NCBI GenBank assembly: GCA_020630095.1
Contig: JAHDCD010000002.1
Span: 173,217 to 237,216, forward strand
Direction: 5' to 3'
Source of the DNA: Rickettsiales bacterium
GTDB taxonomy: Bacteria > Pseudomonadota > Alphaproteobacteria > Rickettsiales > UBA8987
DNA: 64,000 nt
Below, piece after piece: positions 9,575 through 17,078 of the stretch (positions are counted from its first letter, which is position 1; each line of letters begins with the position of its first letter). The notes below the pieces were generated by a model. The model worked only from the letters and a program-made list of their open reading frames with translations. It was not told the DNA's origin and did not search any database. The translations under genes and the position numbers were made by a program.

Positions 9575-10420
9575 TTAATTAACTTCTTGTACATTAACTA
9601 GCATATCTGGCCAGTTATGTTGATTTTCCATATCAAACTGAGCGCCTTTCTCATCTGCCCATTTAAACCTTTTAAGTGCAGGTGTTTGACTGGTCGCTTG
9701 ATATAACCAATAAGCTTCAGCTTTTAAAGCCTCTTCAATTGGCTTATCAATTGACTCATAAACTGCTTGCTTAGTTGCATTAATTGACTCTGAAGGCCAA
9801 AGCGCAATTCTAGCAGCTAAATCATCTACAAATTTACCTATCTCATTTGCATCTAACGCACGGTTGATTGTGCCAACTCTTTCAGCTTCATCAGCATCAA
9901 AATCTCTTGCACCAAGAGTTATCTCTAATGCTCTGCCTAAGCCAACTTGTCTGGCCATTCTTGAAGCACCGCCGCCACATGGCAAGATACCCATACCAAC
10001 TTCCATTTGCATGAACTTAGCTTTGCCGCGAGCCGCAAAGCGCATATCGCATGCTAATGCAAATTCATGGCCACCACCACGAGCATAACCTTCAATTTTA
10101 GCTATTGTTGCTTGCGGTAGCCTGCTAATTCGCTCTAGAACAATTTGCAAATCCAGCAACTTAGTTTCTTCACGAGAAACAGCCTTACCAGACATATCTT
10201 TTAGGAAGTTAGTGTCCGCATGACAAACCCAGATATCAGGATTAGCAGATTGGAAAACTACTACTTTAATAGTGCTATCCGCTTCTAACTTTTGAGCTAG
10301 CATATTTAAATCAGCTAACATAGGCAGCCCTTGCACGTTTACAGGGCCAAAGTCAAAAGTTATTGTTAAAATGCCGTTTTGAGGTTCTGCTTTGAATGTA
10401 GTAAAATTATTATATTCCAT
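9575..10420 (-). CDS. Enoyl-CoA hydratase/isomerase family protein
   Basis: A 281-aa crotonase-fold protein. The oxyanion-hole glycine cluster (ARGGGHEFALACD, 113-125) is present, and both glutamates equivalent to the rat hydratase catalytic pair are kept (Glu140 in QMEVGMG, Glu166 in ALEITLG), so hydratase chemistry is plausible. The first oxyanion segment (WVCHADTNF) differs from the usual FSAGAD, which may shift substrate preference. Second gene of the operon divergent from the HxlR-type regulator. Confidence 0.85.
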   Translation of the reverse strand: MEYNNFTTFKAEPQNGILTITFDFGPVNVQGLPMLADLNMLAQKLEADSTIKVVVFQSANPDIWVCHADTNFLKDMSGKAVSREETKLLDLQIVLERISRLPQATIAKIEGYARGGGHEFALACDMRFAARGKAKFMQMEVGMGILPCGGGASRMARQVGLGRALEITLGARDFDADEAERVGTINRALDANEIGKFVDDLAARIALWPSESINATKQAVYESIDKPIEEALKAEAYWLYQATSQTPALKRFKWADEKGAQFDMENQHNWPDMLVNVQEVN

Positions 10421-10450
10421 AGTTTTATTTTGTTAAGTTGTTAAGTTTTA

Positions 10451-11437
10451 TTAGTGAGGTACAACAATCTTGCCCATTGCTTTACCGCTTTGCAGGCGTG
10501 CATGAGCATCACCTATCTGATCAAGATTGTAATTTGTTTCATCAAGCACTGGTTTTAATTTACCCTCATCAACAATCTGAGCGATGTGAGTTAAGATCTG
10601 GCCATGCTCTTCACGTTTAAAATCATGAAGCATAGGAATTAGCATGAACACCACATGAACTGATAAGCCTTTAAAATGGGCTAATGTTAAATCTAGTTCG
10701 CACATTGAAACTGTTGTTGCAACATTGCCGTTTAAAGAAGCTGCCTCAAATGAATTAAGCATATTAGCGCCACCTACAGAATCATACACAACATCAAAAC
10801 CAGCACCGTCAGTATGCTTTGCAACATAGTCAGTAACTGCTTCTGTTTTATAGTTAATTGCAGTTGCGCCCAACTTTTCAATTAATTCTGACTGAGCATC
10901 GCCGCCGCCTGTTGAATAAACATCGGCACCGAAATAATTTGCTAATTGTATTGCAATATGCCCTACACCGCCAGAACCACCATGTACTAGAACTTTCTGC
11001 TCTTCTTTAACACCCGCTCGCTTTAAGCCTTCATAAGCTGTAATGCCAACCAGTGGAATTGCCGCCGCTTGCTCAAATGAGAGTGATTTTGGTTTATGGG
11101 CAACTAATTTAGCATCTGCAGATACATATTCCGCTAAAGTTCCTTGAAGGTTGCTCAAGCCGCCAACACAACCATATACTTCATCACCAGCTTTAAAGTC
11201 TTGCACTCCTTCACCAACTTCTTCAACAACACCAGCAAAATCCATACCTAAGATCGCTGGATTATCTGGAGATAATGGTAGGTCTTTGCCCATATTACGA
11301 ATCATCGTATCAACAGTATTAACGCTGCTAGCCTTAATGTTAATGAGTAGTTCGCCGTCCTTAGCTTGAGGTTTTTCTACCTCAGTTATTTCAAATTTGC
11401 TATCTGGTCCGTATGTATTTAATATTAGTGCTTTCAT
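10451..11437 (-). CDS. Quinone oxidoreductase-like MDR protein
   Basis: A 328-aa zinc-independent medium-chain reductase of the NADPH:quinone oxidoreductase type. It has the GroES-like N-terminal domain (GMDFAGVVEEVG) and the nucleotide motif HGGSGGVG (152-159) in the C-terminal Rossmann fold; structural zinc cysteines are absent. It is the first gene of a leftward operon and is divergent from an HxlR-family regulator gene 112 nt away. QorR- and YodB-type regulators are known to control such reductases in response to quinones and electrophiles, so detoxification is the working guess. Confidence 0.88.
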   Translation of the reverse strand: MKALILNTYGPDSKFEITEVEKPQAKDGELLINIKASSVNTVDTMIRNMGKDLPLSPDNPAILGMDFAGVVEEVGEGVQDFKAGDEVYGCVGGLSNLQGTLAEYVSADAKLVAHKPKSLSFEQAAAIPLVGITAYEGLKRAGVKEEQKVLVHGGSGGVGHIAIQLANYFGADVYSTGGGDAQSELIEKLGATAINYKTEAVTDYVAKHTDGAGFDVVYDSVGGANMLNSFEAASLNGNVATTVSMCELDLTLAHFKGLSVHVVFMLIPMLHDFKREEHGQILTHIAQIVDEGKLKPVLDETNYNLDQIGDAHARLQSGKAMGKIVVPH

Positions 11438-11490
11438 AATTTATTTCACTTTTAATTGTATTTTATTTAAAATATAAACTAACCTATAAA

Positions 11491-11544
11491 ATAACAAGTA
11501 AGCACAATATTATTATATACTTACAAAAAAGTAACTAATAGGAG
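11491..11544. promoter_or_regulatory. Divergent promoter/operator region
   Basis: The 112-bp gap between the MDR operon and the HxlR-type gene holds AAGTAAG (11496-11502), ACTTAC (11519-11524) and GTAACT (11531-11536), which form imperfect inverted repeats (ACTTACaaaaaaGTAACT). A likely operator for the adjacent regulator, by position. GGAG at 11541 is the Shine-Dalgarno for the regulator ATG at 11550. Confidence 0.4.
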
Positions 11545-11549
11545 CTGAT

Positions 11550-11897
11550 ATGGATTACAAAGATAAAAATAATTGCGATGGCCCTTATGGCTGCTCAGTA
11601 GGAACAACTTTAGCCGTAATTGGTGGCCGCTGGAAACCAATTATAATATTTAAACTACTTCAAAATGAAGTGCTTCGTTTTGGTGAGTTAAAAAAGGAAA
11701 TACAAGGCGTTACACAAAGAATGTTAACTCAGCAACTTCGTGAATTAGAAACGGATAAAATAATATCACGCAAGGTTTATGCAGAAGTTCCGCCAAAAGT
11801 TGAATACTCCCTTACTGAATACGGCAAGACCCTTGAGCCAATAATGATAGCAATGCGTGATTGGGGCGCAGGGCATAAAACTGACCAGTATTCTTAA
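11550..11897 (+). CDS. HxlR-family transcriptional regulator
   Basis: A 115-aa MarR-like winged-helix DNA-binding protein of the HxlR family. Signs are the N-terminal Cys pair (Cys9 and Cys15 in NCDGPYGCSVG), GGRWKPIIIFKLL, then LKKEIQGVTQRMLTQQLRELE (recognition helix) and VPPKVEYSLTEYGKTL (wing). Cys15 corresponds to the redox-sensing cysteine used by YodB/HypR-type members. Divergent orientation next to a quinone oxidoreductase operon strongly suggests it regulates that operon and itself. Confidence 0.9.
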   Translation: MDYKDKNNCDGPYGCSVGTTLAVIGGRWKPIIIFKLLQNEVLRFGELKKEIQGVTQRMLTQQLRELETDKIISRKVYAEVPPKVEYSLTEYGKTLEPIMIAMRDWGAGHKTDQYS

Positions 11898-11918
11898 TTT
11901 AAAGATGATTAGTTATTT

Positions 11919-12722
11919 TTAATCTATTTTGAACTTACCATCTGTTCTAATGTAAATAATAGTTTCTTCAGCTGCGCCAGAAATAACGGTATGATTAGCC
12001 TTACCTTCAGAGCCAAAATAGCTACCCTCAGTAAGTTCTTGAGAAGAGATTTTAGGGTTCCCTTTAATTATTATAGCATGAAAATTATCTGCATTAACCT
12101 TAATTTTTGCTTTATAATTTTTTGGTAATTTAAGCAGGCTTCCACGCAAATTATTTGCGCCTTCCCACAAGAATGCTACTTCTGCATTATCTTCCTTTAC
12201 CCATTTTATTTCATCAGAACTAAGCCATACAATATTAGATTCATCGACATTTACGGGTCTTTCATGGTTGTGAAATGCTTCATGCTCTGGGTGAACACCA
12301 AAATTATCTTCAACCTCAATGTAAGCTAAAACATTATCGCCTTTTGCAGCGGTAATATGTACTTCACCAGCTGGCTGAGTCCAAAACGATCCCTGAGGCA
12401 TCCACATATCAACGGCCTTCGGATCATCATTGTGCAGTAAGCCACTTATTACAACCCCTCTATAAGCAATATTGTGAATATGAGGAGGGGAGCGGAAACC
12501 ATCAATAGGCTTTAATAAAAAGCCAGACGGACCATCTTCATTTCTGATTCCCCATAAATTTGCTGCCTGTGGGCTTTTATCTCCCCTAGCAGGGTTTAAT
12601 TGTTCCCACTTAACATCTGATTTTAATAAAATAGTATTTTTATCCGAGGGTTTTTCACCAAGAGATTTATATAAAACTACCGCAGCTAAAGTTATTATTG
12701 CTATTATTAATATTTTTTTCAT
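11919..12722 (-). CDS. DUF4437 cupin-like exported protein
   Basis: A 267-aa protein with an N-terminal hydrophobic segment (residues 3-18, [15 protein letters not shown]) acting as signal peptide or anchor. Two cupin-like halves follow; the first has the metal-type histidines PHIHN and the acidic/His-rich [12 protein letters not shown]. The pattern matches proteins annotated as DUF4437. Function is unknown; cupins of this kind bind metal and small molecules. It lies 1 nt after the YceI-domain gene and is probably co-transcribed with it. Confidence 0.75.
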   Translation of the reverse strand: MKKILIIAIITLAAVVLYKSLGEKPSDKNTILLKSDVKWEQLNPARGDKSPQAANLWGIRNEDGPSGFLLKPIDGFRSPPHIHNIAYRGVVISGLLHNDDPKAVDMWMPQGSFWTQPAGEVHITAAKGDNVLAYIEVEDNFGVHPEHEAFHNHERPVNVDESNIVWLSSDEIKWVKEDNAEVAFLWEGANNLRGSLLKLPKNYKAKIKVNADNFHAIIIKGNPKISSQELTEGSYFGSEGKANHTVISGAAEETIIYIRTDGKFKID

Positions 12723-12723
12723 T

Positions 12724-13461
12724 TTAATTCCTTTTATTTTTATTTTTATTTTTATTTTTTGCTTTTACTGCAAAGTTAATGTTAATATTTTTACTAACCC
12801 ATTCCGCTTTTGGGTCTGAGTTTTTACCTATTTTATAATCTAACCTATTAATATCGAAGCTGCCTTTAGCATGTTCATCTAATTTGGTTATTATTGCCTC
12901 ATATGAAATTTCTTTTGTTATATCTCTGATAGTAAGATTACCAATAACTATGTATTTACCATTTTCTTTTTCAATTCTAGTAGATTCAAAAATACTATTT
13001 TCATAATTCTCTACATCAAACCAATCTTTTGATGGCAATGTGCCATCATACATTTTATTATCCGTTTCTGCTGAAGCATTATTAATGACTATTTTAATTT
13101 TAGAATTCGCAACATCGTCAAAATCAAAATTTATTTGAGCATCAAAATCATTAAACTTCCCTTTAAATTTATTACCTGCATGAGTGCCAGAAAATTCAAT
13201 ATAAGATTCACTTTTTAAAAGTTCAAATTCACTTGCCTTTAGGTTTGGAGTGAGTCCAAAAATAATAAGAATAATAATTAGGCTTTTAAAAAAGCTCATT
13301 CTTTTAAGTAAATTTTCTTTATCAAGTATATAATGCTTAACTACTGCTAATATATGGAAGATAATCATAATTATAATGGTTAACGCTAAGTAAAAGTGAG
13401 TATCTTTTGAGAGGTTATAAGCCTCCATATTTCCAGCTAAATTAGGAATGTAGAGGCTCAA
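12724..13461 (-). pseudogene. 5'-truncated cytochrome b561 / YceI fusion
   Basis: The frame encodes the last transmembrane helix of a cytochrome b561 domain (YIPNLAGN, then HILAVVKHYILDKENLLKRM) followed by a second hydrophobic helix and a full YceI domain (about residues 76-235, lipocalin-like isoprenoid binder). Intact b561-YceI fusions have four b561 helices; the first three and their haem histidines are missing. Homology stops at about 13455, where an hsdM fragment begins on the other strand. A TTG at 13461 or ATG at 13428 could still start translation, so a membrane-anchored YceI protein may survive. The C-terminus is a low-complexity Lys-Asn tail encoded by a TTTTTA tract. Confidence 0.7.
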
Positions 13462-14471
13462 GCGAAGGGCATATAAGAAAGTTCTTAATTGAAGAGAAAA
13501 ACTACCTAGATGCCGTAATAGGCTTACCAGCTAATATTTTCTACGGAACATCAATTCCAACCTGCATTTTAGTATTTAAAAAATGCCGTGAAGACCAAGA
13601 AAATATTTTATTCATCGATGCATCTAATGATTTTGAAAAAGCTAAAAACCAAAATTACCTGCGTGAAGAAGATATTACTAAAATTATCAATACTTACGCC
13701 AACAGAGAAGTAATTGAGAAATACAGCTACCTCGCGCCAATATCCGAAATTAAGGAGAATGATTATAATCTAAATATTCCACGCTACGTTGATAAGCTTG
13801 CCTTTGTGCAGTCCTTCCGTGAGCTGATGCGGTTGCATAATGTGTTAAAAACATTCGCTAACTTCAAATTTGATGATACCAATATGGCATCGCAAGAGTT
13901 TGAGGATTATAAAAGTAAATATCTTGATATTCATGATTCTGTAAAGCAACAGAATGAAGGTGAAGAGAAAGTTTCAGTTCTTGATGATATTGATTTTGAG
14001 CTGGAATTAATACAGCGAGATGAGATTAATGTTTCATATATTCTTAATCTGCTAGCAGAACTTCATCAAAATGAAGGTGATGAAGGGGGTTTTGAGAAGC
14101 AGAAAAAGGCAATTCTTGATACATTGGCAAGTGAACAGAAATTACGTTCTAAGCGTGATTTAATTAGTAAATTCATAGAGGAGAACTTGCCTAAAATATC
14201 TGATGCTAACGAAATTGAAGTTGAGTTTATGAACTTCTGGAAAGGTGAGCGTAAGAAGGCGTTTAACGAGATAGTAGAAGAAGAGGGGTTAATTCAAGAA
14301 AAGGCAGAAAAATTAGTTCAAGATTATCTGTACACAAGCCGTAAGCCACTACGTGATGACGTGATGGAAGCCCTAGAAAAACCTCCAACCCTTTTACAGC
14401 GTAAAAAAATCTATGACAAAGTTACTAATAAAATAACTACTTTTGTTGAAAAGTTTGAAGAAGGTATTTAA
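13452..14471 (+). pseudogene. hsdM: C-terminal fragment of type I restriction-modification methylase
   Basis: An open frame from 13452 reads RGSSEGHIRKFLIE, then YLDAVIGLPANIFYGTSIP and CILVFKK, the middle-to-late part of HsdM, through to a TAA at 14469-14471 (339 codons). The NPPF/SAM-binding part upstream is absent; a TAG lies at 13443-13445. The ATG at 13806 would give only a 221-aa coiled C-terminal tail. No hsdS or hsdR is near. This is a remnant of a type I system cut by a deletion or rearrangement at about 13452. Confidence 0.85.
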
Positions 14472-14705
14472 TTTCTATCTAGCCCTATAAAACTTATATA
14501 GTTTTCGACATGCCCTAGGATTAAAAAACCTAGCTAGCCCCTCTCCTATCTGGCCATTATTTGCCATCATTTATATACCCCTTAAGTAAATTAAATATAG
14601 TCTAGTTTAATCTCTAGGGGTTCAACTAGGGTTCAACAGGGTTTTTAGCTCTAAAATGCAAAAATTTAGAATTGACGTAAACTGCTGAAATATATAAAGA
14701 AAAGG
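14472..14705. other. Spacer between hsdM remnant and tRNA-Thr
   Basis: No gene seen. It contains AGGGTTCAAC-like direct repeats around 14627-14645 and a CCTAGGATTAAAAAACCTAG near-palindrome around 14505-14525. Position next to a tRNA 3' end and an R-M remnant would suit a decayed integration site, but no attachment repeat of the tRNA end was recognised. Confidence 0.3.
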
Positions 14706-14782
14706 TGGTGCCTGTTGAGAGATTCGAACTCCCGACCCGCTGATTACAAATCAGCTGCTCTAGCCAACTGAGCTAAACAGGC
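14706..14782 (-). tRNA. tRNA-Thr (TGT anticodon)
   Basis: Full cloverleaf on the minus strand. The acceptor GCCTGTT pairs with AACAGGC, the anticodon loop is TTTGTAA (anticodon TGT), the T-arm is GGTTCGAATC-type, and CCA is encoded. It is the last of three co-oriented tRNA genes. Confidence 0.95.
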
Positions 14783-14794
14783 AGTTTGATAAGA

Positions 14795-14870
14795 TGGTGG
14801 AGGTAAGCGGGTTCGAACCGCTGACCCCTTGCTTGCAAAGCAAGTGCTCTACCAACTGAGCTATACCCCC
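14795..14870 (-). tRNA. tRNA-Ala (TGC anticodon)
   Basis: Cloverleaf on the minus strand beginning GGGGGTATAGCTCAG, anticodon loop TTTGCAA (anticodon TGC), T-loop TTCGAAC, acceptor end TACCTCC, and encoded CCA. Twelve nt from tRNA-Thr. Here tRNA-Ala(TGC) is outside an rRNA operon, consistent with the split rRNA genes of Rickettsiales (inference). Confidence 0.95.
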
Positions 14871-14891
14871 AATTATCTTAATAATGGTTTC

Positions 14892-14966
14892 TGGAGCGGG
14901 TGAAGAGATTCGAACTCTCGACCTAAACGTTGGCAACGTTTCGCTCTACCCCTGAGCTACACCCGC
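14892..14966 (-). tRNA. tRNA-Gly (GCC anticodon)
   Basis: Cloverleaf on the minus strand: acceptor GCGGGTG pairs with CACCCGC, anticodon loop TTGCCAA (anticodon GCC), T-loop TTCGAAT, encoded CCA. First gene of the Gly-Ala-Thr cluster, with a good promoter directly upstream. Confidence 0.95.
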
Positions 14967-14978
14967 AAAAGTAGAAAT

Positions 14979-15008
14979 AATATATAATGATAATCAAAAA
15001 TATGTCAA
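14979..15008 (-). promoter_or_regulatory. Promoter of the tRNA cluster
   Basis: On the minus strand TTGACA (15003-15008) is followed after 18 nt by TATATT (14979-14984), just upstream of tRNA-Gly. It matches the sigma-70 consensus closely. Confidence 0.65.
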
Positions 15009-15035
15009 AGTAAAAAATTAAAACTATTTTAGTTA

Positions 15036-15064
15036 TTGCACATCGTACAATTTTATGTTATATC
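15036..15064 (+). promoter_or_regulatory. Promoter of the small secreted protein gene
   Basis: TTGCAC (15036-15041), a 17-nt spacer, then TATATC (15059-15064), about 35 nt before the ATG at 15099. Sigma-70-like. Confidence 0.5.
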
Positions 15065-15098
15065 GTCAGCCAAGGAATACTAACTAGGGATTAAAATT

Positions 15099-15491
15099 AT
15101 GAAAAAGTTTACTATATTATTATTATCGATAGCAGCCTTCGCATCAGGCGCTCAGGCTCAATCAGGCTCAAATGCCGCTAAAATTCTTGAGCTTCAAAAC
15201 AGAATTAAACAGCTTGAATCCGAGGAGGCTAAGTTTGCATCGTCAAGAATTGTAAGCGCAAGTAAGAATGCAAAAATTAGCGTTAATACTCCAGCTAGAA
15301 AGGTATCAAAAATCGGTGTAGCCTATGACCCAACGTTATTTATGGGTCAACTTCCTAACCATTTCGTACAAAATTTTGATGGTTTAAATTACAGTAACCT
15401 TAATACCATGTTTATACCCGCACACTTACGCGGTAAGGTTATTCGTGTAGCTCCAGGTACTAGTTTTGTTGATTTAAATAGACTTAAGTAA
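15099..15491 (+). CDS. Small exported protein with coiled coil, 130 aa
   Basis: Signal peptide MKKFTILLLSIAAFASGAQA with an AQA cleavage site, then a short heptad-like coiled coil (residues about 27-46, KILELQNRIKQLESEE) and a basic linker. The C-terminal part contains the bulky segment VQNFDGLNYSNLNTMFIP. I recognise no family. Monocistronic, with its own promoter and a strong terminator, so probably expressed well on its own. A periplasmic or envelope role is inferred from the export signal alone. Confidence 0.7.
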   Translation: MKKFTILLLSIAAFASGAQAQSGSNAAKILELQNRIKQLESEEAKFASSRIVSASKNAKISVNTPARKVSKIGVAYDPTLFMGQLPNHFVQNFDGLNYSNLNTMFIPAHLRGKVIRVAPGTSFVDLNRLK

Positions 15492-15522
15492 AACTAACAG
15501 TTTTTTTAAATTCAATAAAATC

Positions 15523-15552
15523 AAAGGGTTAACGTTTGTTAACCCTTTTTTT
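15523..15552 (+). terminator. Rho-independent terminator
   Basis: AAAGGGTTAAC pairs with GTTAACCCTTT around a short GTTT-type loop, followed by a run of T. It ends the small exported protein transcript. Confidence 0.85.
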
Positions 15553-15658
15553 GTATAAAAAGCATATTTGTTAACACTTTGTTAACCTTTTAGGTGTTTA
15601 TTAAAACTTAAGAGAGGCAAGGTGAGCAACGCTTCAATTAGGGGTTGAATCTTTCTTC

Positions 15659-15688
15659 TTGACAAATTAACCATTTATTTACTATTAT
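15659..15688 (+). promoter_or_regulatory. Strong sigma-70-like promoter with no ORF downstream
   Basis: Perfect TTGACA (15659-15664), 18-nt spacer, TATTAT (15683-15688). The next annotated gene on this strand is more than 1 kb away, so the promoter most likely serves the structured RNA at about 15695-15830. Confidence 0.6.
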
Positions 15689-15694
15689 TAGTTA

Positions 15695-15830
15695 ATAAAT
15701 AGTTAAATTTATCCATGATTGTTTAATTTTTGGAAATTAAACATATGAGCAGATAAAGGAGGAGGCTTCAATCTATCTTGCAATCTGGATTACTCACAAT
15801 TTACACTACTCACTACCTCCTCCTTTTCAT
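15695..15830 (+). ncRNA. Candidate small RNA with SD/anti-SD hairpin
   Basis: AAAGGAGGAGG (15755-15765) pairs perfectly with CCTCCTCCTTT (15816-15826) around a 50-nt loop, then TT. The right arm is complementary to ribosome-binding sites. A related hairpin occurs at 55026-55086 on the other strand, sharing GGCTT, ATCTT(A/G)CAA, ACTCACAAT and CTACCTCCT in order. Alphaproteobacterial CcsR-type RNAs also carry CCUCCUCC motifs, but I cannot show homology. Boundaries are estimated from the promoter and hairpin. Confidence 0.5.
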
Positions 15831-15837
15831 GCTTTCT

Positions 15838-16111
15838 ATAATTGAATCATTAGATTTTCGTGCGCACTGCAATGAGTCTAATTTAAAAAAGGACGGGTTA
15901 TAAATTTTGGATGATAGTTTACGCTATTTTTCCTAAATTTTAACGAAGTAATTTTTTAAAATTAGCCATTGCCTTACAGGTTGCGACAAAAATTTGTTTT
16001 TATCACTTCCTTAAGCTTACCAATAGATTAACTATTACTTGCGCTTAACTCAGGATAAAATTCAAATTTTTTATACGCAACAGTGCAACGGAAATCTAAT
16101 GATTCAATTAT
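15838..16111. repeat. 274-bp element bounded by ~31-bp inverted repeats
   Basis: The left end (15838-15869) and right end (16081-16111) are inverted copies. They share an exact 20-nt core, AAATCTAATGATTCAATTAT on the right arm, plus CAGTGC at the inner edge. The interior is AT-rich with no ORF. Size and structure resemble a miniature inverted-repeat element, although no clear target duplication is visible. It lies between the candidate small RNA and a phage-like gene. Confidence 0.6.
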
Positions 16112-16150
16112 GCAGTAGCGTTGGTCGCTATGTTATCGTACAATTATCTT

Positions 16151-16630
16151 TTAGCTATTATAGCTGAAAGAAGCTGTAAGCTCGTCAGATGAATCTGGCG
16201 CGGTAAAAGTGTTATCCAAAGTAATCTGATTAGTTCCCGTAATTATAAAATCTTTACCTGATCCTGAGGTTAATTTTTGTCCATTTAAATAAACGGCAAT
16301 ATCAGTCGCTGTTTCCAATGTGTTAATGGTAAACACTTTATTGCTACCATCTAGCGCCTCATTAAAATTAGCGTTAAGAGTAACTTTTTCAGATGAGGCT
16401 GTGCCAACAACCCACGCGCTACCATCAAAAGTAATGACATCGCCCGATGCTACCCCGCTAGTGTCAACATCGGCTAAATCATTTAAATTAATAATAGGTG
16501 CCAGTGCCGCAGCTAATGTACTTTCTGCGGTTGTATCTGCATCAATCGCGTTAGCAATGCTTTGGGCATCGCCTGCGGTAAGTGCACTAAATAAATCTTC
16601 TATCTGTCTTTTTTTAATTAAAGTTGCCAT
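16151..16630 (-). CDS. Phage-like fibre/virion repeat protein, 159 aa
   Basis: The protein starts with MATLIKKRQIEDLFSAL and has a segment LNDLADVDTSGVASGDVITF (about residues 49-68), a motif common in phage tail or head fibre proteins. A beta-rich C-terminal module with VYLNGQKLTSGSGKDFIITG follows. No signal peptide. It is alone, with no other phage genes, so it is either a phage remnant put to other use or part of a scattered particle. Functional assignment is by motif only. Confidence 0.6.
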   Translation of the reverse strand: MATLIKKRQIEDLFSALTAGDAQSIANAIDADTTAESTLAAALAPIINLNDLADVDTSGVASGDVITFDGSAWVVGTASSEKVTLNANFNEALDGSNKVFTINTLETATDIAVYLNGQKLTSGSGKDFIITGTNQITLDNTFTAPDSSDELTASFSYNS

Positions 16631-16756
16631 AAATAATAACCTCGTATGTTTGTTAATAGTTTTATGACAATCTTAATATGCAGTGTGTTTTACTTGCGGA
16701 AGAGGGTAATTTACTAAGATTTTTATCTTTTCTTGTATTTCAGTGGTTTAATAAAG

Positions 16757-16935
16757 ATTTTCCAGAATATAGAAAAATCCAAAAATTCCATTTTCTTGGA
16801 AAAAATCATTTTTCCTGCCTTGAAGCTATAAAAATCCTTATATTTCAGTAGTGCTTAGGATAAATCCGGTTGAATTAGCTTCAAAAAACATCAAAAAAAC
16901 GCCATTTTTTGTCAATTTTTGAGCATTTTTTAAAC
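16757..16935 (-). repeat. Dispersed ~175-bp repeat, copy B (inverted)
   Basis: Read on the minus strand it shows the landmarks of copies A and C in the same order: AAAAAATGCTC, TTTTTTGAAGCTAA, CGGATTTATCCTAAG, TGAAATATAAGGATTTTTAT, and TTTTTCTATATTCTGGAAAA at the end. It occupies most of the gap before the ETF-QO gene. Confidence 0.75.
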
Positions 16936-17078
16936 TTTTTTCCAATTTTTTGACTGATTATTGCGCGGTTAATATCATTCATACGAGGATATTATAGATA
17001 TTTAACCACTGCGGAAGTCGCTAATCTTATCAAATCAAAATCTTTACAAATTCATAACCTGCTATTAGCTTCTGTTGA

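Noticed and set aside
13806..14471. Independent 221-aa gene
   Set aside because: The frame continues upstream without a stop into clear HsdM sequence, so it is the tail of a truncated hsdM.
16151..17078. Prophage region
   Set aside because: Only one fibre-like gene; no capsid, terminase, integrase or lysis genes nearby.
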